Of a stretch of DNA of 64,000 bases, positions 26,379 through 36,663 are shown piece after piece; positions within the stretch are counted from its first letter, which is position 1, and every line of letters begins with the position of its first letter. The notes below the pieces were generated by a model. That model saw only the letters and a list, made by a program, of their open reading frames with translations. It did not search any database and was not told the origin of the DNA. The DNA comes from Deltaproteobacteria bacterium (GTDB lineage Bacteria; Desulfobacterota; Desulfobacteria; Desulfobacterales; Desulfosarcinaceae), in NCBI GenBank assembly GCA_021824175.1, contig JAKALP010000004.1, positions 186,001 through 250,000 of the forward strand, in the 5' to 3' direction. The translations under genes and the position numbers were made by a program.

Positions 26379-26703
26379 CCGCGCTATCCCATTGCTTTTT
26401 TCGATGCTGACATATTGTTTTCTACCATAGGCCCGAGTTTCAAAGGATCTTAAGGCGAGCTCCGGCGCAGGGCGCCAGAGGGAGCTTATTTGAAAGTGAA
26501 TATACCATATGGCATGGTCTAAGCAAGCCGGTAGATCGACAGGAGTACAAGACCTGGGCGGTATGAAAACCACTATCTGATCTGGCTTTGGACCTGAAAT
26601 TGTTATTTGGGGTGCTTCGATGCTCGATCATGGGCGCGGCCTGTGCTATAAACGCTTCGATAGGGTTTCTAATACGTAATATCTATTACAATCCGGTGTT
26701 TTT

Positions 26704-29298
26704 ATGATCTGGATGTGGTGTCTTTCTCAGCTGCAGCTGGTGGCGCTGATTGTCTATATCAGTTTGGGCCTCTATGTGTGGAGCCGCAATCCGACCAGTC
26801 GCATCAACCGATCGCTAACGGTCTTCATCGCCTGCCTTGCGATCTGGAGCTTTGAGCAACTTCTTTACACGATTCCAAATATCGGACCGGAGCAGGCCAG
26901 GCTCAGCGGGACCATCGGCGGCATCGGCTGGGTCGGCATGTCGCCCTCATTCCTGTGGTTTGTCCAAAACCTTACCGGGCAAGCCCATTTAGGCCGAAGC
27001 CGGTGGGCCCTGGGACTGGCCGTGGCCGCCGGCGTAGCGTTGTACATCGCCCACTGGAATCATTTGCTGGTCGATAATTATACCTTGATGCCGTATGGAT
27101 GGACGAACAGTTGGCTGAACAACCTTTGGTCCAAAGCCTTTTTTGCTTACTATACGATCTGCGTTCTCACTGGCCTGATAATTTTGATCAGGTATATCCG
27201 GCATTCACAAAATTCTCCCAATCGACGCAATGCCAAGCGGCTGCTGGTTTTTACTTTGATTGGGCTGGGAACCGGTACGCTCAGCGACATCCTGGCTCCA
27301 ATTATAGGCCTGCATGATATACTTCCGCCCGTGGGCAATGCCTTTTGCCTGATATGGGCCGTGGCCTTGGGATACTCCATCGCCAAACACCGCTTTCTGG
27401 CCATTTCGCCCGCCATGGCCGCCGAGAATATCATTCGGACCATGTCGGACTTGTTGATTCTGACGGACACCAAAGGACGCATCGTGCGGGTAAATCGGGC
27501 CGTGGAGAAGTGCCTGGAATGGGAGCGCGGCGCGTTGGAGGGACTCGCCATTGCGGAAGTGTTTGCGCCAGAAGAACTGTTTGCTGGTCGGGAATTGGAT
27601 TTGATTGAAAACCGGCGCGTGGCGCTGAAGACCCGCACCGGTCGCGGCGTCCCCGCCATTTTATCCAGTTCCCGGCTCATGGATGAGGAACAGCCCATTG
27701 GCACTGTGATGGTCATCAAAGATGTCTCCCACCTCCAATTGGCCGAAAAGGCGCTGAAGATAAGCGAGGCGCGCTACCGCGAGCTGGTGGAAACCATCAA
27801 TGAGGTGGTTTTCTCCCTGGATGCCAATGGGTTCGTTACTTACATCAGCCCAAGTTTTGAAAATCTGACCGGCTATAAAATCAGGGAAGTGGTCGGTCAA
27901 CCCAGCACTACCTTTATTCATCCCGACGAACAGGCTGGATGGCGCGATCAGCAGCAAAAGCTGCTTGAAGGAAGCGTCAAAATCTCCCGTTTTCGGCTGC
28001 ACAAAAAAGGTGGGGGCTTTTGTTGGGCCCAGGTATCCACTAAACCCATCATTGTCGATGGCCGCGTTATGGGCGCCAACGGTATTCTGACCGACATCAC
28101 CGAGCAGGTATATGCCCAGGAGGAGAAAGAGGCTTTGGTGGCGAGACTGGCAAGGGCCGAGAAGATGGAGGCCATCGGCACTCTGGCCGGAGCTGTGGCT
28201 CACGATTTGAACAATGTGCTTTCCGGCCTGGTGACCTATCCGGAGCTGATGATGCTGAAGCTGCCCGCCAAAAGCAAGTTGCGCGACATGGCCCAGACCA
28301 TCAAGACCTCCGGACTTAAAGCCGCCGCCATCGTGGAAGATCTGCTGACCCTGGCCCGCCGCGGCGTTATCACCACCGAACTGGTGGATCTCAACCAGAT
28401 CGTCCGGGAGTATTTAACCAGCCCGGAATATCTCAAGCTCAAATCCTTTTACCCTGCGGTGCGGGTCAACATCAACCTCGCGCAGGACCTGGATGCGATT
28501 ATGGGGTCCCCTATCCATCTGTCCAAAACGCTCATGAACCTGATGTCCAATGCCTTTGAAGCCACGCCGGCCAAAGGCGGCCAGATCTCGGTCCGAACCC
28601 ACAACGACATGATGATCCCGATCCAGGACGACCACCGCACCGTGGTACCGGCCAAAGCATGTGTGGTCTTGAAGGTTAAAGATACCGGGCACGGCATCGC
28701 GCCCGAAGATCAGGAACGGATCTTCGAACCTTTTTTCACCCGCAAGGTGATGGGCCGTAGCGGCACCGGATTAGGCATGGCGGTGGTTTGGGGGGCAGTG
28801 CAGGACCACCAGGGCCATATCGAACTGCAAAGCGAGCTGGGCAAAGGCACGGAGTTTACCCTGTTCTTTCCTTCGGTCCAGGGTAAACAATTGGCGGAGA
28901 AAGATTTGGTGGGGCTGGAGGCCTATCTTGGTCAGGGCGAGAGCATTTTGCTGGTCGATGATGTGGCCGATCAGCGCAAGATCGCCAGTGATATTCTCAT
29001 ACGTATGGGGTACAGCGTGCATGAGGTTCCCAGCGGGGAGCGCGCGGTTGAATATTTAAAGGGCCAACCCGCCGATCTGGTGGTTCTGGACATGATTTTG
29101 GATGGCGGCATGGACGGCCTGGACACGTACCGGGAGATTAAAAAAATCAGGCCCGAGCAGAAAGTAATTATTGCCAGCGGCTACTCCAAGTCCGAGCGCA
29201 TTCACATTGCGCTTCAAAGCGGAGTGATTGCCAGCCTCAAAAAACCTTATCTGATTAAGGAACTCGGCAGCGCGGTACGCGGTGCCTTGAAGAGCTGA
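26704..29298 (+). CDS. Membrane hybrid sensor histidine kinase (7TM-PAS-PAS-HisKA-HATPase-REC)
   Basis: 864 residues. Residues 1-230 are seven hydrophobic segments of the 7TM histidine-kinase N-terminal type. Two PAS domains follow (about 240-335 and 350-465). HisKA has His500 in GAVAHDLNNVLSGLVTYPEL. The HATPase domain shows the N-box LMSNAFEATPA, DTGHGIAPEDQ and SGTGLGMAVVWG. A C-terminal receiver (about 740-860) has phospho-acceptor Asp796 in VVLDMILDGGMDGLD and the conserved Lys of the SLKKPY motif. ATG 26704 lacks a strong ribosome site. Signal unknown; the cytoplasmic PAS pair suggests redox or small-ligand sensing. Confidence 0.9.
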   Translation: MIWMWCLSQLQLVALIVYISLGLYVWSRNPTSRINRSLTVFIACLAIWSFEQLLYTIPNIGPEQARLSGTIGGIGWVGMSPSFLWFVQNLTGQAHLGRSRWALGLAVAAGVALYIAHWNHLLVDNYTLMPYGWTNSWLNNLWSKAFFAYYTICVLTGLIILIRYIRHSQNSPNRRNAKRLLVFTLIGLGTGTLSDILAPIIGLHDILPPVGNAFCLIWAVALGYSIAKHRFLAISPAMAAENIIRTMSDLLILTDTKGRIVRVNRAVEKCLEWERGALEGLAIAEVFAPEELFAGRELDLIENRRVALKTRTGRGVPAILSSSRLMDEEQPIGTVMVIKDVSHLQLAEKALKISEARYRELVETINEVVFSLDANGFVTYISPSFENLTGYKIREVVGQPSTTFIHPDEQAGWRDQQQKLLEGSVKISRFRLHKKGGGFCWAQVSTKPIIVDGRVMGANGILTDITEQVYAQEEKEALVARLARAEKMEAIGTLAGAVAHDLNNVLSGLVTYPELMMLKLPAKSKLRDMAQTIKTSGLKAAAIVEDLLTLARRGVITTELVDLNQIVREYLTSPEYLKLKSFYPAVRVNINLAQDLDAIMGSPIHLSKTLMNLMSNAFEATPAKGGQISVRTHNDMMIPIQDDHRTVVPAKACVVLKVKDTGHGIAPEDQERIFEPFFTRKVMGRSGTGLGMAVVWGAVQDHQGHIELQSELGKGTEFTLFFPSVQGKQLAEKDLVGLEAYLGQGESILLVDDVADQRKIASDILIRMGYSVHEVPSGERAVEYLKGQPADLVVLDMILDGGMDGLDTYREIKKIRPEQKVIIASGYSKSERIHIALQSGVIASLKKPYLIKELGSAVRGALKS

Positions 29299-29322
29299 TG
29301 TTCAACCAATCCGAATAAAAAG

Positions 29323-29347
29323 CCCAGGCCTTGGCCGGCCTGGGTTT
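29323..29347 (+). terminator. Terminator hairpin after the hybrid kinase
   Basis: cccaggcc (29323-29330) and ggcctggg (29337-29344) form an eight-pair stem, preceded by AAAAA and followed by TTTA. It lies between convergent genes, so it probably serves both directions. Confidence 0.7.
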
Positions 29348-29364
29348 ATGGCTTGCACCACCAA

Positions 29365-29940
29365 CTAAAAATTGTATCCGATGTTCAGAGTAAATTTGGA
29401 ATACTCAATATCGATACTGCCTGGAGGAAATTTTGCTTTGCCATAGTCCTTGGAGTAAAGAAGTTCTACGATGAAATGCTTCTTAATCAGCAGACCTCCG
29501 CCGATGCCATAATACAGGCCACCTTCCAACTCAGCATCCCCGTAAGAAGAACTCTTATAGGAAGAGTTGGAGAGAAAAAAATTATATCCGATCTGCGCAA
29601 TGGCGTAAGGCGCCACGTTCGGCGATGTTGATTTGACTCTGACCATACCGTAAATGGGTACGAAATTAAATTCATCCGAGGAATACCCTTTTAATGACCG
29701 CGGCATTTGATATTGGATGCCGCCGCCGAGATCAAAATGGTCATCGATGTCGGTGAACAGCTCGCCGGTCAATGATATGCCGGTATCCACATCCGTGGAA
29801 ACGCTCTGCCCGTTGGCCGAGGCATCGTGATCCCCATTGAAGTCGACGCCCAGCTTTACCGCGCCGCTGGCCAGCGCTTGATTGGCCGTGCAAAGCATTA
29901 GCAAGACCGTAGAAATCGCCAATATCCGAATAATTTTCAT
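29365..29940 (-). CDS. Outer-membrane beta-barrel protein (OmpA/OmpX-like porin family)
   Basis: A 191-residue exported protein. The signal peptide is MKIIRILAISTVLLMLCTAN, ending in QALASGA. The rest alternates hydrophobic and polar residues in strand-length blocks (VKLGVDFNGDHDAS, FDLGGGIQYQMPRS, YAIAQIGYNFFLSN, YYGIGGGLLIKKHFIVELLYS) and ends in NIGYNF, a typical C-terminal aromatic for BAM recognition. The length fits an eight-stranded barrel. An AGGAGA site precedes the start. Function beyond the outer-membrane location is unknown. Confidence 0.82.
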   Translation of the reverse strand: MKIIRILAISTVLLMLCTANQALASGAVKLGVDFNGDHDASANGQSVSTDVDTGISLTGELFTDIDDHFDLGGGIQYQMPRSLKGYSSDEFNFVPIYGMVRVKSTSPNVAPYAIAQIGYNFFLSNSSYKSSSYGDAELEGGLYYGIGGGLLIKKHFIVELLYSKDYGKAKFPPGSIDIEYSKFTLNIGYNF

Positions 29941-30154
29941 AAGATCTCCTTTCTATGGTTCGATCCTCGGGTTGGCAACAATAGGCCAATTGCCAGCTCC
30001 GTGTTGGTAACAAGTAGTGATTTTTAGTAGAACTTTCTTAATAGGTCAATACCGACCATTGCCCCTATCAATCATGAATATTGACTTGCCACCCCCGGCC
30101 CGCTAAGGTGGGGTCGTCCATCACACCATTGCCACCCATTTTAAGGAGCCTGCC

Positions 30155-31018
30155 TTGGCCAGAATTCTATTCTCAATTTTGCTTGTCTTGGTATCCTGGG
30201 CCAATCTCTGGGCGGACGATTTTGACCGCTTCAAGACCACCACGCGCTTGTTCGTGGAAGCCGCGGATTTTTATTGGGAAGAGCGTATCGATGGAAGTAA
30301 AGTGCTGGACGAAAAGGGTGCCCTGTACGGGATAGGGTTGGCGGTGAGCGATATCTGTACTGCTTCTAAGAGTATTAACCCAGATCTTTATCGCCTGACC
30401 TTTGGCGGTTATTTGAAATACACTTTTGGTACCATGGATTATGATGGCCAAGCCCAGCGTCTGAGCGAAGACGGCCAAACCCTTGAAGCGATTCCTGCCA
30501 AAACGAAGGTAGACTACTCGGGTTTTACCTTCGAACCTTATGTGGGGGCGCTTTTTAAGACGAGAAGTCTCAATTGGTTCATAGAGCCCAAATTGGCATT
30601 GGGTTATCGCAACTGGACCCGTAATCTCAAAACCACGGCCCAGGCCCAGGGATATGAGGAGCATTGGCAAACGCTGTACGGCAAGCTCGGTGCGACCGCC
30701 ATCTTTCTATTTCACGAAGCATATCGATTGGATCTGTCCGGTGGTGCTATCGTTCCTCTGTGGGCTGCCAATGATGTGGATCTCGTCAGCCATATCAGTT
30801 TGTCGCCCAAGGCATTTCATCCAACGCCATATGCCGATGCGACCTTACAATACAAAAGGGTTGAATTGACCATTTATTTCGAAGCTTTCGCGTATGGTCA
30901 GTCTGATCCCGTAAATGGGTATGTGCAATTCGGCGACCAGATATACAGCGCGCAGATCAGCCAGCCAGACTCCTATGAAGAGAGGATCGGGGCCAGGCTT
31001 TCGATCGCATTTTACTAG
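30155..31018 (+). CDS. Predicted outer-membrane barrel protein
   Basis: A 287-residue exported protein starting at TTG 30155, chosen because AAGGAG lies six bases before it; an in-frame ATG close by is lacking. The signal peptide is ARILFSILLVLVSWANLWA. The mature part has alternating strands (LYRLTFGGYLKYTFGTMDYD, GFTFEPYVGALFKTRSLNWF, YRLDLSGGAIVPLW) and ends in LSIAFY, a beta-barrel C-terminal signal. No family was recognised. It is next to, but divergent from, the smaller barrel gene, which suggests a local envelope group. Confidence 0.7.
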   Translation: MARILFSILLVLVSWANLWADDFDRFKTTTRLFVEAADFYWEERIDGSKVLDEKGALYGIGLAVSDICTASKSINPDLYRLTFGGYLKYTFGTMDYDGQAQRLSEDGQTLEAIPAKTKVDYSGFTFEPYVGALFKTRSLNWFIEPKLALGYRNWTRNLKTTAQAQGYEEHWQTLYGKLGATAIFLFHEAYRLDLSGGAIVPLWAANDVDLVSHISLSPKAFHPTPYADATLQYKRVELTIYFEAFAYGQSDPVNGYVQFGDQIYSAQISQPDSYEERIGARLSIAFY

Positions 31019-31109
31019 TTCGCTCAATAGTTCTTTTATTTAGTCGCGATGCTCCGATAATCTCGCTATCCCACTTATATACGCCACTTAATTGCTTAGC
31101 AGGCAGCGG

Positions 31110-32834
31110 TTATTTTCTACACACCCCACAGATTTGACATTTCTCCGGATCAGCCGGACACGGCTTGGTTTCCTTGGCTTGCAGGGCCCGCTGGTATTCA
31201 TTCCATAAAAACATTTTATCCAGTCCTTGATCGATGCAATCCCAAGGCAGTAATTCTTCCATCGGCCTTTCTCTGTGAATGTAAAAGGAAGGATTGAGGG
31301 CCGCGGTCTTGAACACCTGGGGCCAGTTGCCCTGATTGGCATGGGCTGCCAGCAGCAGTTGAGCCACGCGGCGATCACCGCGCGACAGCAGGGCCTGAAT
31401 TTGGGCCCAGCGCGGCACGTCGGCATTGACCCGCACATTGGGGATTTTGCGCAAATTGGATTGGATGGTTTTGATTTTATTCTTAAGCGTACTTATCTCT
31501 TCCATGGCCACCCATTGGAAGGGCGTAAACGGCTTGGGCACGAAGGAATTCAAGCTGATGGTGATCTCTCCCATGCGGCCGCGGGCTTGACTGGAGCGCA
31601 GGAAGTGGTGTTTGATCTTCTTCACCAGCTCGATAATCGCAACCACATCTTCTTCCATCTCCGTGGGCAAGCCAATCATGAAGTAGAGTTTCAGATTGGG
31701 AATGCCGCTGTTTACCAGCATTTCAGCCGCTTTCAAAATGGTCGTTTCATCCAAGCCTTTGTTGATGACCTGACGCAGGCGCTGGGAGCCGGCTTCGGGC
31801 GCGATGGTGGCCGTTTTCAGCCGTCCGGTTTTCAAGGCTGTCACCAGGGATTCATCCAGGGCATCGGCCCGCAGGGAGCTGAAGGAGAGTTGCAAATCGT
31901 GCTGGCGGCCAAAATCACACAGATCCCGTAATTCAGGTAGATCCGACACGGCCGCGCCGAGCAAACCGATTTTGCCGCTAAGGCCGGCGCCATGTTCCAT
32001 GGCTTCACATAACTGTGGCAAGGGCCGGAAGCGGGGCGGGCGAAAGACATAGCCCGCGGCGCAGAAGCGGCAGCCATGGGGGCAGCCGCGGCTGACTTCT
32101 ATCAGGAAAGCATCCTCAAAACTGGTTTGGCTGGTCACAACCGTGCTGTGGGTAGAAAAAGCGCTGATATCTTCGGCCCGGACGCGATGAATGGTGGCCG
32201 GAACATCTTCCGTCGTTGTGAAGGCCGATAGGGTGCCGTCCTGCGCATAGCGCGGCTCATAGAAGCACGGCACGTAGACTCCCAGAATTTCGCGGGCCGC
32301 GGCGAGCAGGAATTGGCGCCGATCCTGGCTTGGATCGAAGCGGGTAAAAAAGGCCGACAACAGGGCTTCGGCTTCACCCAGAAGTAGACAATCGAAGAAG
32401 TCGGCGATGGGTTCGGGATTGAGAAAAACGGAGACTCCCCCCGCCAAAATAAGGGGGAGGGGGAGGGAGGCGCCACGACGCGTGGCCAGCAGGGGAAGTC
32501 CCGTTTTTTCCAGAATGGTCAGTACATTGCTGTAATCGTTCTCATAGGCAATGGAAAAGGCCAGACAATCAAAATCCGCCAGGGGCTTGCCGGATTCCAA
32601 AGATACGAGCGGGCCGGCCTGTTCTTCTGGCGGAAGAAAAGCGCGCTCGCACACCACATGCTCCAAGGCATTGAGCTGCTGGTAGACCGTCTGAAAGCCC
32701 AGACTGGCCATGCCCACGGCGTAGTAATTGGGATAAACCAGCGCGACCCGGACTCGATCTCCCCATGGTTTACGAATCGTACCGCTTTCCGCCGCCAGCA
32801 GCGCCTTGCGGTGTTTATCTGATGGCCGCCCCAT
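31110..32834 (-). CDS. B12-binding radical SAM protein (TIGR03960-like)
   Basis: 574 residues. The N-terminal part (RVALVYPNYYAVGMASLGFQ) resembles a B12-binding-type Rossmann domain. The radical SAM cluster motif is CPHGCRFC (CX3CX2C) within VSRGCPHGCRFCAAGYVFR, near residue 245. The C-terminus has a second Cys set, CPADPEKCQICGVCRK, suggesting an extra FeS site. Layout and length match the TIGR03960 family, whose reaction is not known. It starts 20 bases after the ftsZ stop, so it belongs to the tail of the division operon. ATG 32834 has a weak GCGGA-type site. Confidence 0.82.
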   Translation of the reverse strand: MGRPSDKHRKALLAAESGTIRKPWGDRVRVALVYPNYYAVGMASLGFQTVYQQLNALEHVVCERAFLPPEEQAGPLVSLESGKPLADFDCLAFSIAYENDYSNVLTILEKTGLPLLATRRGASLPLPLILAGGVSVFLNPEPIADFFDCLLLGEAEALLSAFFTRFDPSQDRRQFLLAAAREILGVYVPCFYEPRYAQDGTLSAFTTTEDVPATIHRVRAEDISAFSTHSTVVTSQTSFEDAFLIEVSRGCPHGCRFCAAGYVFRPPRFRPLPQLCEAMEHGAGLSGKIGLLGAAVSDLPELRDLCDFGRQHDLQLSFSSLRADALDESLVTALKTGRLKTATIAPEAGSQRLRQVINKGLDETTILKAAEMLVNSGIPNLKLYFMIGLPTEMEEDVVAIIELVKKIKHHFLRSSQARGRMGEITISLNSFVPKPFTPFQWVAMEEISTLKNKIKTIQSNLRKIPNVRVNADVPRWAQIQALLSRGDRRVAQLLLAAHANQGNWPQVFKTAALNPSFYIHRERPMEELLPWDCIDQGLDKMFLWNEYQRALQAKETKPCPADPEKCQICGVCRK

Positions 32835-32854
32835 TCATGCATTCCGCGGACCCG

Positions 32855-34057
32855 CTAATCGGCCTTGCGACGCAAGAAGGTCGGCACATCCAGGTCGGTC
32901 TGGTCGATGGTCATGCCTTTATACCCCTTTTGGACCGACCCCTGAGAAGGATTGGCGGCCGCCTGTTTATTTTGGCGGAAACGGATATAGGCCGGTATGT
33001 CAAGGTCATCGGTCATGGCGGGGAGGTCGTTGGCGGTAATATCCCGGACCTTGCCGCCATAAGTAGGGTCCATGGTAGGCGCCGGCGCCTTGGCCTCCTC
33101 TTCCGTACCAATACCGGTGGCGATGACGGTGACGCGCATTTCTTCGCCCATATCGTCGTCAATGACCGCGCCCCAGATGATATCTGCGTCTTCACCCACC
33201 TCATTGTAGATGCGATCCGAAGCTTCGGTCATTTCTTCCATGGTGATGTCGCTGCTGCTGGTGATATTCATCAACACGCCCTTGGCGCCGCGGATGTTGA
33301 TATCTTCCAGCAGCGGGTGGGAAATGGCCCGCTCGGCCGCGTCAATGGCGCGGTTTTCGCCGCTGGCCACGCCGATGCCCATAATGGCCATGCCGGCCTT
33401 GGACATGGTGGTCTTGACATCGGCGAAATCCAGGTTGACCAGGCCCGGCCGGATGATCAGATCGGTGATGCCCTTGACCGAATGCAGGAGAATTTCGTCG
33501 GCCTTGCGGAACATGTCGATCATGCGGGCATTCTTGGAGGCCAGGCCGCGCAAGCGGTCATTGGGGATGGTGATGACCGTGTCAGCCACGCGTTTGAGTT
33601 CGTTGAGCCCCTCGTCGGCCTGGCGGCTGCGTTTCTTGCCTTCAAAGGAGAAAGGCCGCGTGACCACCGCCACGGTGAGGATGCCCATCTCTTTGCACAA
33701 CCCGGCGATAACCGGAGCCGCGCCAGTGCCCGTGCCGCCGCCCAAGCCGGCCGTGATGAAGATCATGTGGCTCTCGGTCAGGGCCGCCTTGAGGGCCTGG
33801 CTGCTTTCGAGAGCCGCATCGCGGCCGATCTGAGGATTGGCGCCGGCGCCCAACCCTTCGGTGAGCCTTTCACCCAGCTGGATTTTAATCTCCGCCCTGG
33901 AGATGTCCAGGGCCTGGGTGTCGGTGTTGGCGGCGATGAACTTGACCCCGGTCAGGTTGCTGGCGATCATGTTGTTGATCGCGTTGCCGCCGGCGCCTCC
34001 CACGCCGATCACCTTGATCTTTGCCGATTTTTCCGATTCGATTAAAGAAAACATCAT
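32855..34057 (-). CDS. ftsZ: Cell division protein FtsZ
   Basis: A 400-residue tubulin-like GTPase. The N-terminal KVIGVGGAGGNAINNM starts the GTP-binding fold, and the tubulin signature AGLGGGTGTGAAP is at about residues 103-115. T7 and other loops (RPGLVNLDFADVKTTM) are standard. The C-terminal tail ends in LDVPTFLRRKAD, the conserved peptide that binds FtsA and ZipA-like partners. It polymerises into the division ring. The start uses GGGGG five bases upstream. It is separated from ftsA by 375 bases containing an inverted repeat, so it may have its own promoter. Confidence 0.97.
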   Translation of the reverse strand: MMFSLIESEKSAKIKVIGVGGAGGNAINNMIASNLTGVKFIAANTDTQALDISRAEIKIQLGERLTEGLGAGANPQIGRDAALESSQALKAALTESHMIFITAGLGGGTGTGAAPVIAGLCKEMGILTVAVVTRPFSFEGKKRSRQADEGLNELKRVADTVITIPNDRLRGLASKNARMIDMFRKADEILLHSVKGITDLIIRPGLVNLDFADVKTTMSKAGMAIMGIGVASGENRAIDAAERAISHPLLEDINIRGAKGVLMNITSSSDITMEEMTEASDRIYNEVGEDADIIWGAVIDDDMGEEMRVTVIATGIGTEEEAKAPAPTMDPTYGGKVRDITANDLPAMTDDLDIPAYIRFRQNKQAAANPSQGSVQKGYKGMTIDQTDLDVPTFLRRKAD

Positions 34058-34313
34058 AGATTCCCCCTTTTGGTATGTTAAAGGTGCTCCCTCTTATTTC
34101 AGTTGATTTTAATGTACCCCGTAGGGGAGGGCCGGAGCAGCAATGTCTTCAGTGTTCGCTTTCATTTTCGCTCCCTTGTGCTGTGGCCGATGAATATGGA
34201 AGTCAGGTCGAGTTCCCTTTTATGTGAGCTATCTCCCGCTTCCGGCCTTCCTCCTACTTGGTGCTCGTCCCACTTGCCTTTGGACCCAAACGTTGTCTCC
34301 GCTGTGCGGAGGA

Positions 34314-34438
34314 GTTTTAAGTTTAAAGTATTAAAGATTAAAGTTAAGGTATTCTGCCTTCAACCTTTTATCTCTCCATCCAATCCGCCGGAACTCTACA
34401 ACTTAAAACTTTACTACTTTCAACTTTAAACTTTAAAT
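34314..34438. repeat. Inverted pair of TTTAAAG-type repeats between ftsA and ftsZ
   Basis: The left arm gttttaagtttaaag with further ttaaag units (34314-34349) faces acttaaaac...actttaaact (34400-34438). The right arm runs into ftsA: its TAA stop (34433-34435) lies in the repeat. The rest of the 34058-34313 gap holds no gene. Confidence 0.78.
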
Positions 34439-35662
34439 CACTTCCTTAAACCATTTCTTCATCCGCTGCATGATGCTGTTGAAGATATTCTTATCGCGGA
34501 TGCGGAATTTCTTGATCGGTGCCTTGCGCGCGCCATAGAGCACCAGGCCGACGCCGGTGGCGTACATGGGGTTGTTGACCACATCGGTCAAACCCGTGAT
34601 GCCTTGAGGTTTGCCCAACCGGGTGGGTAGTCCCAGGATTGCTTCGGCGATATCCGTAACGCCCTCCAATAGGGCTGTACCGCCGGTGACCACCAGCCCG
34701 GCTGATATAAGATGTTCCATCTCGGCCCGCCGAATTTCCCGCTTGATGAGACTGAATATCTCTTCCATGCGCGGTTCGAGGATTTCGGCCAGAATCTGAC
34801 GCGGCAGCTTGCGCGCCTTGCGGCCGCCCATGCCAGGCACCTCAATGGCTTCATCGCCTTTGATGGTAGTGGAAAGGCAGGTGCCGTATTTTTTTTTGAT
34901 CTTCTCCGCTTCCACCAGGGGTGCCCGCAGACCCACGGCAATGTCATTGGTCAAATTGTCGCCGCCCAAGGCCAACACAAAGGTGTGTTTGATATTCTGC
35001 CCGGCGAAAATGGCCAGATCCGAAGTGCCGCCGCCCAAGTCGATGAGGGCCGTGCCCAATTGCTTCTCTTCTTCGGTGAGCACCGCTTCGCCCGAAGCCA
35101 GGGATTCGAGCACGATATCGCATACATCCAGACCGGCCCGGTTGGCGCATTTGACAATGTTATGAGCCGAAGTGACCGCGCCGGTGACAATATGGATCTT
35201 GGATTCCAGCCGCACGCCAGCCATGCCGATGGGGTTCTGGATGCCGGCCTGATCATCCACGATATACTCCTGGGGCAGTACATGGATCACTTCCCGGTCC
35301 ATTGGTATAGCCACGGCCCGGGCCGCGTCGATCACCCGTTCCACGTCCGCCTGGGTGATTTCCGGCCCTTTGATGGCCACGATGCCCCGGCTGTTGAATC
35401 CGGTGATGTGGCCGCCCGCAATACCGGCATAAACCGAGGAAATTTCACAGCCGGCCATCAGCTCAGCTTCTTCCACGGCTTTTTTAATGGATTCCACCGT
35501 GGATTCGATGTTGACCACCACCCCTTTGCGCAATCCGACCGAAGGGTGGGTGCCGATGCCGATGATATTGACTTCCGGCCCTCGTACTTCGCCCACCACG
35601 CAGCAGATTTTGGTGGTTCCGATATCGAGCCCGACGACGATGTTGTCCTTTTCTTGTGCCAT
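34433..35662 (-). CDS. ftsA: Cell division protein FtsA
   Basis: A 409-residue actin-like protein. The phosphate-1 loop VGLDIGTTKICCVVGEV opens the fold, and GTALIDLGGGTSDLAIFAG is phosphate 2. The C-terminal RMKKWFKEVI is the amphipathic membrane-targeting helix. It tethers FtsZ to the membrane. I chose ATG 35662; GGGAGG is only three bases away, so a TTG at 35683 is an alternative. The gene follows ftsQ after a 158-base gap. The stop codon is within a repeat arm. Confidence 0.95.
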   Translation of the reverse strand: MAQEKDNIVVGLDIGTTKICCVVGEVRGPEVNIIGIGTHPSVGLRKGVVVNIESTVESIKKAVEEAELMAGCEISSVYAGIAGGHITGFNSRGIVAIKGPEITQADVERVIDAARAVAIPMDREVIHVLPQEYIVDDQAGIQNPIGMAGVRLESKIHIVTGAVTSAHNIVKCANRAGLDVCDIVLESLASGEAVLTEEEKQLGTALIDLGGGTSDLAIFAGQNIKHTFVLALGGDNLTNDIAVGLRAPLVEAEKIKKKYGTCLSTTIKGDEAIEVPGMGGRKARKLPRQILAEILEPRMEEIFSLIKREIRRAEMEHLISAGLVVTGGTALLEGVTDIAEAILGLPTRLGKPQGITGLTDVVNNPMYATGVGLVLYGARKAPIKKFRIRDKNIFNSIMQRMKKWFKEVI

Positions 35663-35820
35663 GTGCCTCCCGCGCAGCTTCAACGCCTTTTTTATACCAT
35701 GAGTAGCGTGAAGGGCATGACCTTGTAATCCAATTTTCTTTGGAATGCCTTCATGGCCTTCAAGCTCTTCAGGGTGATATGATTACTTCTCACCGATCCA
35801 TTGAATTCAATAAATTAAAC

Positions 35821-36663
35821 CTAAACCTTCTTGCCCATTTTCTCCAAGCGCACCACGACGCGGTCCGGGTTGCTCAGGTCCAGCGCGCGGTAGGCGCGCC
35901 ACTGTTCATTGCCTTCCAGCCGCGGGCGCAGGCGCGCCATGCGTTCAAACTTCGTTTCGTATTGATCCAGGCCCAGGTTGATCGTCAAATGGTTTTTTAA
36001 ATTTGCGATGATACCGATTTCCTTATCCACATCCAGCCGTTCAATATCCTGCCAGGCTATGGCGCTTTGCGGTTTTTGGCTGATCGTCAGCACTTGGCAA
36101 ACCGCGGCTACCATGGGCTTGAGGGTGTCTTCGTTCATGCTGATGTCGTTATAGGTTAAACCGCTCACCAGCGGCAGATCATCCATGGTGTGCTTTTTTA
36201 CTTCTTTGAAGATCCGTCCTTGGGCATTCATCAGGAAAATCCGGCCCAGATCCACGCGCGCCAGGGGGGCCTGCTCCTGGACCTGGATGGTAATGGCGCC
36301 GGGAATCTCGCGGCTGACCCGCGCCTGGGCAATCCACTCATGAGCCAGCAGGCGTTGCCGCACCAGCCGCAGATTCAACGCCAATAAATTATCGCCTTCG
36401 TGAACGCCGGCCTGGGCCATGATCTCTTCTTCGGTCAGTCGTACATTACCGCTAACTTTGATCGCTCGCGCCTGAAAATACTCCGACCGGGTGACGGCCG
36501 CATAGCCCATGACAAATAGCGCGCTGGTGGCGGACAAGATGAGGATCAAGGCGCTCAGCTTCAACCCACGGCGAACCCGAGCCATCCATAAGCCCTTTTT
36601 GCGGCGGACGTTTTTCTTATAACGATTTTTACGCGTACTCCGCGTCGAAGAATTTGCGGTCAC
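35821..36663 (-). CDS. ftsQ: Cell division protein FtsQ
   Basis: About 280 residues starting at GTG 36663, which overlaps the murC stop by four bases (gTGA) and has GGAG seven bases upstream. There is a basic N-terminal tail, one transmembrane helix (LSALILILSATSALFVMGYA), then a POTRA domain (YFQARAIKVSGNVRLTEEEI) and the FtsQ/DivIB beta domain (VQEQAPLARVDLG). It recruits FtsL-FtsB and later septal proteins. Length and topology are normal. Confidence 0.93.
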   Translation of the reverse strand: MTANSSTRSTRKNRYKKNVRRKKGLWMARVRRGLKLSALILILSATSALFVMGYAAVTRSEYFQARAIKVSGNVRLTEEEIMAQAGVHEGDNLLALNLRLVRQRLLAHEWIAQARVSREIPGAITIQVQEQAPLARVDLGRIFLMNAQGRIFKEVKKHTMDDLPLVSGLTYNDISMNEDTLKPMVAAVCQVLTISQKPQSAIAWQDIERLDVDKEIGIIANLKNHLTINLGLDQYETKFERMARLRPRLEGNEQWRAYRALDLSNPDRVVVRLEKMGKKV